Shown in pieces: positions 6,664 through 11,479 of a stretch of 11,479 bases of DNA; positions within the stretch are counted from its first letter, which is position 1; every line of letters begins with the position of its first letter. The notes beneath the pieces were generated by a model. The model made no database searches and was not told the origin of the DNA. It saw only the letters and a list, made by a program, of their open reading frames with translations. The stretch spans positions 1 to 11,479 of the forward strand of contig DASPMW010000209.1 in NCBI GenBank assembly GCA_035626855.1, in the 5' to 3' direction. The translations under genes were made by a program, and so were the position numbers. Origin of the DNA: JAPWJZ01 sp035626855. GTDB lineage: Bacteria > Pseudomonadota > Alphaproteobacteria > Micavibrionales > UBA2020.

Positions 6664-7788
6664 TCAGTCGGTCGCGCGGTTGGTGGTCGAAGACCACATG
6701 GCCTCGTCGCGCTCGGCGGCGGAGGCGGTGGAGCGCACTTCGCGGGCGGCGGCCTCGGCTTTGGCGCGCGCTTCGGCTGCCTTTTGCGCCGCCTGGTTGG
6801 CGCGGGCGCGTTCGGTCTGCGCTTCTTTCAATGCCTTTTCAGCCCAGGTTTTCCAGGCGGCGGCATCCTTTGTCGCGGCCTTGGCTTTTGCCGTCTCTGC
6901 CGCCTCCGCGTATTTCGCCTCGGCCTCGTGGGCTTTTTCGTCGGCCTGGTCAGCCCAGGCTGACATCGCCTGCGCTTCCTTTTGCGCTTTGTCGGCGCGC
7001 GCCCTGGCTTCCAGTTCCTCGGCCGTCGATTTGCGCGCGGCGGGGGTGGCCGCGCCCGGGTCTTTCTGCCGGATCCAGGCATCGTGCTGTGCCTTTTTCT
7101 GCGGATCGCTCAGCGTTTCGCCAGCAGCCGTGATATTGGCCGCGTCATGCGGAAACTTCGCAGCCATCGCTTTTGCCGCGGCTTGTATCGCCTCGATCGG
7201 CGCGTCGCGCGTGATTTTCAGAGTGTCGTAAAGCGTGACAAGCTGCCCGTCCTTGCTGGCCACCGCGTGCTTGGCGGCCTCCGTCGCTGCCATCCGCGCG
7301 GTGTTATGCGCTTCGGTCGCCTTCTGCTCCGCCGCCTTTGCATCGGCATCCGCCTTGTCCGACCACGCCTTCCACTTTTCACGCTCGGCGGGCGGGCAAC
7401 TGGCGCATTGCTGCGCGGCTCTCTCCGCCTTTTCGCGCAGGGATCTCGCGTCGCCTTCGGTCATCGCCGCATATTTGGCCCATTTTTCGGCGGAGTCGGC
7501 ATAGGTGCGGTATTTTTCCTCAGCCGCTTTTTCGGCGGGGGACAGGGTGCGCTTTGGCGCCGGCGGAATCTGCTGGGTGATCCACGCGTCGTGTTCCGCG
7601 CGCTTCGCGTCATCGGCGAGCACTTTGTATGATGCGATCACCATCTGCATCATGCGGACGGCTTCCGGGTTGTTCAGGTTTTTGTCGGGATGGTATTTCT
7701 GCGCCAGCGCCTTGTATACCGCCTGAATGACTTCGGGCGGCGCGTCGCGGGTGACTTTCAGGGTATCGTAGTGGGTGACGACCGGCAT
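6664..7788 (-). CDS. Tandem J-domain protein, second copy degenerate
   Basis: A 374-residue protein built from two units about 180 residues apart. Unit 1 opens with a J domain (about 6-70) holding an intact HPD motif at 33-35 (KYHPDKN), so it may stimulate an Hsp70/DnaK ATPase. It is followed by an Ala/Lys/Glu-rich, coiled-coil-like stretch (about 84-176) with two cysteines in CASCPP. Unit 2 repeats the opening almost exactly (YDTLKITRDAP at 187-197 against YDTLKVTRDAP at 7-17) and the closing HDAWI, but is shortened in between and reads KFPHDAAN, so HPD has become PHD. A second Ala-rich coiled coil fills about 253-350. There is no Gly/Phe region, zinc finger or DnaJ C-terminal domain, so this is not DnaJ itself. 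It starts 6 nt after the GIY-YIG gene, whose stop overlaps the AGGGA ribosome site. Confidence 0.88.
   Translation of the reverse strand: MPVVTHYDTLKVTRDAPPEVIQAVYKALAQKYHPDKNLNNPEAVRMMQMVIASYKVLADDAKRAEHDAWITQQIPPAPKRTLSPAEKAAEEKYRTYADSAEKWAKYAAMTEGDARSLREKAERAAQQCASCPPAEREKWKAWSDKADADAKAAEQKATEAHNTARMAATEAAKHAVASKDGQLVTLYDTLKITRDAPIEAIQAAAKAMAAKFPHDAANITAAGETLSDPQKKAQHDAWIRQKDPGAATPAARKSTAEELEARARADKAQKEAQAMSAWADQADEKAHEAEAKYAEAAETAKAKAATKDAAAWKTWAEKALKEAQTERARANQAAQKAAEARAKAEAAAREVRSTASAAERDEAMWSSTTNRATD
7201..7779 (-). repeat. Intragenic duplication encoding the two J-like units
   Basis: Bases 7201-7239 and 7741-7779 are imperfect direct copies exactly 540 nt (180 codons) apart, both coding DAPxExIQA/YDTLKxTRDAP segments. 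A second pair, around 7073-7093 and 7578-7598, encodes the two HDAWI ends. Because the second pair is only about 505 nt apart, the downstream protein unit has lost roughly a dozen residues inside its J region. This indicates an old internal duplication with later decay of one copy. Confidence 0.75.
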
Positions 7789-7794
7789 AATTCC

Positions 7795-8091
7795 CTAACG
7801 CGGCAGGATGGCTTTTGCTTCCGCGAGCAACTGTATCTTCTGCGCGCGACCCAAGGATTTTATGACAGCTTCGCGCTTCAGGGCAAAGCCTTTCGTCCGG
7901 TGGTTTTCTGTATAGCGCAGCATAAAAGGCCCGCGCCCGCGCGTGTATTTCGCGCCGCGCCCTGTTTCATGCGCAGCCAGGCGTTTTTCAAGGTCGTTGG
8001 TAATTCCCGTATATAGCGTGCGGTCGGCGCATTCGAGGATGTAGAGCGTCCAGGGCAGTTGAAATCTCCCGTATTTATTCTTGAACGGCAT
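7795..8091 (-). CDS. GIY-YIG nuclease-fold protein, UPF0213/YhbQ type
   Basis: A 98-residue single-domain protein with the GIY-YIG fold. WTLYILE (14-20) stands for the GIY strand and LYTGIT (26-31) for the YIG strand; the catalytic-type Arg37 (DLEKRL), His41, GAKYTRGRGP (46-55) and the likely metal-binding Glu74 (LKREAVIK) are all in place. Length and layout match the stand-alone UPF0213 family rather than UvrC or homing endonucleases. These small proteins are presumed DNA- or RNA-acting nucleases, but their roles are poorly known. The ATG at 8091 has no Shine-Dalgarno, and a -10-like CATAAT lies so close that the message may be nearly leaderless. The J-domain gene follows after 6 nt, so the two are probably co-transcribed. 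It diverges from the acyl-CoA hydrolase gene. Confidence 0.9.
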   Translation of the reverse strand: MPFKNKYGRFQLPWTLYILECADRTLYTGITNDLEKRLAAHETGRGAKYTRGRGPFMLRYTENHRTKGFALKREAVIKSLGRAQKIQLLAEAKAILPR

Positions 8092-8108
8092 CGCTATATG
8101 GTATTATG
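8078..8108. promoter_or_regulatory. Compact divergent promoter region between the GIY-YIG and acyl-CoA hydrolase genes
   Basis: Only 41 nt separate the two likely starts (8091 minus, 8133 plus). For the plus strand, TATTAT (8102-8107) is a good -10; TTCTTG (8078-8083, 18-nt spacer) or TTGAAC (8081-8086, 15-nt spacer) may be the -35. For the minus strand, CATAAT (8108-8103) has TTTCCA 17 nt upstream. The two -10 elements overlap almost completely, so the promoters would compete. These are pattern matches only. Confidence 0.3.
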
Positions 8109-8132
8109 CACCATCAACGGGCGAATGGAAAC

Positions 8133-9221
8133 ATGACGCAGGAACAGCAGGACGTTTTATTCGAGGTCAGGGGACAGCTGGGGCTGATCACGCTCAATCG
8201 CCCGCAGGCGCTGAACGCGCTCAACCTGCCGATGATCCGCGCCATCGACGCGAAGCTGGTCGAATGGGCGAAGGACAAAAGCATCGAGGCGGTCGCCATC
8301 ACCGGCGCCGGCGATCGCGCCTTCTGCTCGGGCGGCGACGTCAAGCTGGTGGCGATCGACGCCAAGGCCGCGCGCGAAGGGCAGGGCGGCGGGCAGCTCA
8401 TGCAGGATTTCTTCCGCGAGGAATATATCCTCAATCACCGCATCCACAGTTTTCCGAAGCCTTATATTTCGCTCATAAACGGCATCGTCATGGGCGGCGG
8501 CAAGGGCGTTTCCGCGCATGGCTCGCACCGCGTGGTGACAGAAAACACCCTGTTCGCCATGCCGGAAACCAATATCGGCTTTTTCCCTGATGTCGGCGGG
8601 GGTTACTTTCTGCCGCGCTGCCCGGGACAGACGGGCACGTATCTTGCGCTGACGTCGAAGCGCATCAAGGCGATCGACACCGTCTATATCGGCTTTGCCA
8701 CCCATTTCGTCCCGGCTGCCGATATGGGCGCGCTCGTCGACGCGCTCGCCGAGATCAGCTGGGACCCGCGCAAGAAACCGCGCGCGCATATGACAGATGC
8801 GATCGAGCAGTTCGCCGCATCCGCGCCCGGCGATTCCGAAATCGCGCCGCACCGCGCGATGATCGACCACGCCTTCGGCCATAACCGCGTCGAGGATATC
8901 GTGAACGAGCTGAGCCGCGTCGCCTCCGACTGGACGCGCGAGACGCTGGCCGCGATGTATGCGATGTCGCCGACGAGCCTGAAGGTCGCGCTGCGCCAGA
9001 TCCGCCTCGGCGCGCATATGCCCTTCGCGCAGGTGATGACGATGGAATACCGCCTGAGCCAGGCCGTTGCCGCGAACCATGACTTTTACGAAGGCATCCG
9101 CGCAGCCCTGATCGACAAGGACCGCCAGCCGAAATGGAAGCCGGAGCGGCTGAGCGACGTGCCGGATGCGGAGATCGAGAAGTATTTCGCCCCGCTGGGC
9201 GCGCGGGACCTGACGTTCTGA
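8133..9221 (+). CDS. 3-hydroxyisobutyryl-CoA hydrolase (enoyl-CoA hydratase/isomerase superfamily)
   Basis: This enzyme hydrolyses 3-hydroxyisobutyryl-CoA to 3-hydroxyisobutyrate and CoA in valine degradation, in the cytosol. The 362-residue product has the crotonase fold with the hydrolase-type signature: AFCSGGD (63-69, oxyanion loop), NGIVMGGGKG (116-125), and AMPETNIGFFPDVGGGYFLPR (from 142). The last carries Glu145 and Asp153, the residues that distinguish this hydrolase from ordinary hydratases. The long C-terminal part (MSPTSLKVALRQ, then FYEGIRAALIDKDRQPKW) is also typical, and the length fits the family. The frame opens at 8106, but that ATG overlaps the candidate -10, while the ATG at 8133 has GGA just upstream and begins at the usual place, so I chose 8133. 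It stands alone; the next gene has its own promoter. I am confident of the family, less so of the single substrate. Confidence 0.92.
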   Translation: MTQEQQDVLFEVRGQLGLITLNRPQALNALNLPMIRAIDAKLVEWAKDKSIEAVAITGAGDRAFCSGGDVKLVAIDAKAAREGQGGGQLMQDFFREEYILNHRIHSFPKPYISLINGIVMGGGKGVSAHGSHRVVTENTLFAMPETNIGFFPDVGGGYFLPRCPGQTGTYLALTSKRIKAIDTVYIGFATHFVPAADMGALVDALAEISWDPRKKPRAHMTDAIEQFAASAPGDSEIAPHRAMIDHAFGHNRVEDIVNELSRVASDWTRETLAAMYAMSPTSLKVALRQIRLGAHMPFAQVMTMEYRLSQAVAANHDFYEGIRAALIDKDRQPKWKPERLSDVPDAEIEKYFAPLGARDLTF

Positions 9222-9245
9222 AAATTGCGTGCGGCCTTTCTTTCT

Positions 9246-9274
9246 TTGCACAAGGCCTTGATATGGCCTAGAAT
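9246..9274 (+). promoter_or_regulatory. Promoter of the MarR-family gene with an internal inverted repeat
   Basis: TTGCAC (9246-9251), an exact 17-nt spacer and TAGAAT (9269-9274) form a strong sigma-70-type promoter, with initiation near 9281 and a leader of about 24 nt. The spacer carries the inverted repeat AGGCC (9253-9257), 7 nt, GGCCT (9265-9269), nested with the 10-bp palindrome CAAGGCCTTG (9251-9260). MarR proteins commonly bind dyads placed this way and repress their own genes, so autoregulation is a reasonable inference. Confidence 0.6.
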
Positions 9275-9290
9275 AACTCCAGATGATATC

Positions 9291-9296
9291 GGGGAG
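9291..9296 (+). promoter_or_regulatory. Ribosome-binding site supporting a TTG start
   Basis: GGGGAG lies 8 nt before the TTG at 9305. It is the strongest Shine-Dalgarno match in this part of the window and fixes TTG as the start of the MarR-family gene, since no ATG occurs in frame until Met41. Confidence 0.7.
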
Positions 9297-9304
9297 TAAC
9301 CAAT

Positions 9305-9769
9305 TTGAGTTCGCCTTATTACGACGCCATCAACCTCATCGAACGCCTGCACCGCCAGTTTCTCGACGTGCTGAAGGTGGAGCTTGAGCGCGCGAATATC
9401 CTCGACATCAACAACGTGCAAAGCATGATCTTGCACAATATCGGCACGGATGAACTCACCGTCGGGGAGTTGACGGTGCGTGGGTATTACCTCGGCTCCA
9501 ACGTCTCCTACAACGTCAAGAAGATGGTCGAAAACGGCTATCTGGTGCAGGAGCGTTCGATCCACGACAAGCGCTCCGTGCGCGTCAAGCTCTCCGAAAA
9601 AGGCCGCAAGCTTTCGGACGCCATCACCCGGCTTTACAAAAAGCACGAAGAAAAACTCGCCGGCGCCGGCCTCCCCAACGCCCGCTTCGACAGCCTTAAC
9701 CAGGTGCTGCGCGATATCGAGACCTTCTGGGCTGAACAGATGGGCTCGGGTGGCCTGAACGTCAGCTAG
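9305..9769 (+). CDS. MarR-family winged-helix regulator, LdtR-like
   Basis: A 154-residue DNA-binding regulator. An N-terminal dimerisation helix (about 5-30, NLIERLHRQFLDVLKVEL) is followed by the winged helix-turn-helix: LTVGEL (51-56), a recognition helix around YYLGSNVSYNVKKMVENGYL (61-80), and the wing with DKRSVRVKLSEKG (88-100), whose Asp and Arg are the conserved MarR wing residues. A C-terminal dimerisation helix pair follows. The RGYYLGSNVSYN stretch is like a conserved alphaproteobacterial group that includes LdtR, a regulator of an L,D-transpeptidase; this comparison is from memory. No cysteine is present, so redox sensing through thiols is unlikely. It is transcribed alone from its own promoter and likely autoregulated. 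Targets and ligand are unknown. Confidence 0.9.
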   Translation: MSSPYYDAINLIERLHRQFLDVLKVELERANILDINNVQSMILHNIGTDELTVGELTVRGYYLGSNVSYNVKKMVENGYLVQERSIHDKRSVRVKLSEKGRKLSDAITRLYKKHEEKLAGAGLPNARFDSLNQVLRDIETFWAEQMGSGGLNVS

Positions 9770-9859
9770 ACGCGCCGCCCCTGCCGCATATAAAATTCCA
9801 TGAATATGACCACTCGCGCGTTATGGCTATACGCGCCTGATGTTTCTTCTTTTTCCGGA

Positions 9860-9888
9860 TTTACGCGGCATCTTTACGGTGCTAATTT
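9860..9888 (+). promoter_or_regulatory. Candidate promoter of the DUF1523-like gene
   Basis: Within the 162-nt gap after the MarR gene, TTTACG (9860-9865), a 17-nt spacer and TAATTT (9883-9888) are a moderate sigma-70 match, about 45 nt before the ATG at 9932. The gap is AT-richer than its flanks from about 9835 on. No MarR-type dyad matching the one upstream of the regulator gene is visible here. Confidence 0.32.
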
Positions 9889-9918
9889 TTCCCATCATTC
9901 ATTTCGAATTTTCGTTAC

Positions 9919-9923
9919 GGGAG
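9919..9923 (+). promoter_or_regulatory. Ribosome-binding site deciding the DUF1523-like gene start
   Basis: GGGAG ends 8 nt before the ATG at 9932. The frame stays open back to 9800, but the upstream part lacks a ribosome site and would cross the candidate promoter. Confidence 0.65.
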
Positions 9924-9931
9924 AAGCAGAA

Positions 9932-10717
9932 ATGGCAAGCTCTTATGGCCGCAAGAAAACCTTCAAGGAAAAAGCGAACGCGTTCGGCTCGAAGCTGAAG
10001 CGCGCCTTCATCATGGCGACGATCGGCGGGGCGGCGATCGGCGGCCCGGCCTATTATCACTACGGCACGATCCACGAGCAGGAAGTGAATATCAAGGAAG
10101 TGAAATCGGAATACGTGCGCTATGACGAAGACAAAGGCGCGATCTACACTTACAAGATCATCACCGACAAGGGCACCGTGCTCGCGAACGAAAACACGCT
10201 GCTGCACCTGAAATTCAATTCCAAAGACATTCAGGACATGCTGTCGGAGGGCCGCGACAACGGCTATTACTACAGCGAAACGCCGGAGGAAAAAAAGGCG
10301 CGCGAGGCGGCCAGCCCCGCGAACAAGGTTTACAAGATCCGCTATTACGGCTCGCGCATCGACGTGCCCTTCGTCCATACCTTCCCGAACCTGCTGAGCG
10401 TGCGCGAAGTGCCGCAGGAGGAGCTGCAGGCGCGTGCGAAGGCGCAGGCCGAGGCGCGCCGCGCGCAGCAGCAGGCGCAAAACCCGAACGGCCAGCAGGT
10501 CCAGCCGGTCGTCCAGCCGGGCGCGCAGAACAATCCGCAAGGGGGCGGCCAGCAGGTCGCAACAGGCGCGCTGTCGGGCACCATGATCACTTATGAAACG
10601 GTGGTGAACGGCCAGAAAATCTCGATGACCGTGCCGATCGAGGCGGCGGACAAGATCATCGTCAACAAAGTCACGCCGCTCGTCCCCGGCGCCGCGCCGC
10701 GCGGGCCTGGCATGTAG
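9932..10717 (+). CDS. Membrane-anchored DUF1523-like protein with Gln/Pro-rich linker
   Basis: A 261-residue protein. A basic N-terminus (KKTFKEKANAFGSKLKRA, 8-25) precedes one hydrophobic, Gly/Ala-rich segment (about 26-46), which should anchor it in the inner membrane with the rest outside the cytoplasm. The core (about 50-160) resembles the DUF1523 pattern: EVKSEYVRYD (56-65), then IYTYKIITDKGTVLANENTLLHLKF (71-95), and IRYYGSRIDVPFVHTFPNLLSVREV (136-160). This match is from memory and moderate. Residues 163-210 are a Gln/Ala/Pro-rich, probably disordered linker, followed by a short beta-rich end domain (YETVVNGQKISMTVPIEAADKIIV, 221-244). It stands alone between a candidate promoter and a strong terminator. 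No enzyme motif is visible; function unknown. Confidence 0.8.
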   Translation: MASSYGRKKTFKEKANAFGSKLKRAFIMATIGGAAIGGPAYYHYGTIHEQEVNIKEVKSEYVRYDEDKGAIYTYKIITDKGTVLANENTLLHLKFNSKDIQDMLSEGRDNGYYYSETPEEKKAREAASPANKVYKIRYYGSRIDVPFVHTFPNLLSVREVPQEELQARAKAQAEARRAQQQAQNPNGQQVQPVVQPGAQNNPQGGGQQVATGALSGTMITYETVVNGQKISMTVPIEAADKIIVNKVTPLVPGAAPRGPGM

Positions 10718-10736
10718 GCTTCGCGCTTCAACACAA

Positions 10737-10772
10737 AAGAAAAGCCGCCATGACCTGGCGGCTTTTTTTTTT
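10737..10772 (+). terminator. Rho-independent terminator, probably bidirectional
   Basis: GCCGCC (10744-10749), a 7-nt loop and GGCGGC (10757-10762) are followed by ten T residues (10763-10772), a textbook intrinsic terminator for the DUF1523-like gene. The A-rich stretch just before the stem (from about 10737) gives a T-rich tract on the other strand, so the same hairpin can end transcription of the convergent kinase gene, which stops at 10808. Confidence 0.92.
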
Positions 10773-10807
10773 GCGCTAAAGCATCGCAACGCAGTGTCGT
10801 CAGCGTC

Positions 10808-11479
10808 TCAGGAAAGCTCGGCGGCGCCCAGCTGGTCGGAAAGTTTCTCGCGCAGGTCCTCGAGGCGGAACGGCTTGGCGAGGAAGTCGTCCATGCCAGC
10901 GGCAAAGCATTTATCGCGGTCAGCAAAGGTTGCATGGGCGGTCAGGCCGATGATGCGCAGGCGCGGGCGGCCGGCCTGCGCTTCTTCCCGCCGGATGGTG
11001 CGCGTGGTTTCGAAGCCGTCCATGCCGGGCATCTGGATATCCATCAGCACGGCGTCGAACTTGCCCTGCAGCAGCTTCTCGATCGCCTGCGCGCCGCTGC
11101 CCGCTGTGTCGTAACGGTAGCCAAGCTGCTCGAGGAAGGCGGTCGCGACGAGCGCATTCGGCGCGTAATCCTCGACGAGCAGGATGCTGTGGCGCTGGCG
11201 GTCGTTGGGTGCGCTGCGCGCGGGCGCGGGCTGCTCCTCCGCCGCGCCCGTGGCATGGAGCGGCAGCGGCAGGGTGACGGTGAAGGTCGACCCTGCGCCC
11301 GGCTTGCTCTGCACCGTGATCGCGCCCTGCATCATCTCCGCAAATGCTTTCGCGATCGCGAGGCCGAGCCCGGAGCCGCCGTAATGGCGGCTGACGGATG
11401 AATCGGCCTGCGTGAACTTGTCGAAGATTTTGTCGATTTTGTCAGGCGGAATGCCGACGCCCGTATCGGTCACTTCGAT
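10808..11479 (-). CDS. Hybrid sensor histidine kinase, C-terminal part (partial, runs off right edge)
   Basis: The frame is open to the right window edge, so the 223 visible residues are the end of a larger protein; the GTG at 11473 is an internal Val. The ATPase domain shows G1 (DTGVGIP), an F box (FDKFTQAD) and G2 (GGSGLGLAI). After an Ala/Pro-rich linker comes a complete receiver domain: acidic pocket in LLVEDYAPN, phospho-acceptor Asp in VLMDIQMPGMDG, conserved Thr in GLTAHA and Lys in LAKPF. The kinase would phosphorylate its own receiver or pass phosphate on to a partner; the sensing part and the His box lie outside the window. It differs clearly from the kinase at the left edge (KAFAEMMQG against KRLVEIMGG after the G2 box). 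It ends 36 nt past the shared terminator. Confidence 0.95.
   Translation of the reverse strand: MEVTDTGVGIPPDKIDKIFDKFTQADSSVSRHYGGSGLGLAIAKAFAEMMQGAITVQSKPGAGSTFTVTLPLPLHATGAAEEQPAPARSAPNDRQRHSILLVEDYAPNALVATAFLEQLGYRYDTAGSGAQAIEKLLQGKFDAVLMDIQMPGMDGFETTRTIRREEAQAGRPRLRIIGLTAHATFADRDKCFAAGMDDFLAKPFRLEDLREKLSDQLGAAELS

Noticed and set aside
8157..9251. Long minus-strand open frame (364 codons) opposite the acyl-CoA hydrolase
   Set aside because: It mirrors the codons of a well-supported enzyme gene; it has no recognisable domain and no ribosome site.
9233..9260. Possible terminator after the acyl-CoA hydrolase (GGCCTT and AAGGCC)
   Set aside because: The loop is 13 nt, there is no T tract after the second arm, and the second arm falls inside the MarR promoter, where a regulatory role is more likely.
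9800..9931. Upstream extension of the DUF1523-like protein (44 residues)
   Set aside because: No ribosome site at 9800, the segment crosses a candidate promoter, and a good GGGAG precedes the ATG at 9932.
1..11479. Defence system, mobile element or CRISPR
   Set aside because: The GIY-YIG, J-domain and ankyrin genes might suggest a defence cluster, but the nuclease is the housekeeping UPF0213 type, hemB and valine catabolism genes are interspersed, and there are no transposase, integrase, terminal or direct-repeat arrays.

Overview
The window is a gene-dense, GC-rich stretch of bacterial chromosome, best read as from an alphaproteobacterium. Three things point there: a magnesium-type HemB, a MarR regulator resembling an alphaproteobacterial group (LdtR-like), and a 3-hydroxyisobutyryl-CoA hydrolase. 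This placement is inference; there is no rRNA or other firm marker. I saw no tRNA, CRISPR array, insertion sequence, integrase or phage gene. Every intergenic gap is under 170 bases.

Left part, all minus strand (reading from 8091 down to 1). A GIY-YIG (UPF0213-type) protein is followed 6 nt later by an unusual tandem J-domain protein. Next comes a three-gene translationally coupled cluster, each junction an ATGA stop/start overlap: a DUF805 membrane protein with Sel1-like repeats, a VOC/glyoxalase-fold protein, and a small two-helix membrane protein. An ankyrin-repeat protein follows, with its own near-consensus sigma-70 promoter. Then come hemB (porphobilinogen synthase), a double-domain KaiC-like ATPase, and 16 nt further on a sensor histidine kinase that runs off the left edge. 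The KaiC-like gene and the kinase look like a two-gene signalling module without kaiA or kaiB. The kinase carries an N-terminal receiver-like domain that has lost its phosphorylation site.

Middle and right part, plus strand (8133 to 10717). A 3-hydroxyisobutyryl-CoA hydrolase (valine catabolism) is transcribed divergently from the GIY-YIG gene across only about 40 nt. A MarR-family regulator follows, with a TTG start, a strong Shine-Dalgarno, and a clear promoter whose spacer holds an inverted repeat (likely autoregulation). Then comes a membrane-anchored DUF1523-like protein ending in a strong hairpin/T-tract terminator.

Right edge (minus strand). The C-terminal part of a second, hybrid histidine kinase (ATPase domain plus an intact receiver) converges on that terminator, which can serve both strands.

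The most unusual items are the J-domain protein with two J-like units whose second copy reads PHD instead of HPD, the KaiC/pseudo-receiver-kinase pair, and several dyads placed inside or next to candidate promoters. Nothing amounts to a clearly new defence or mobile system.
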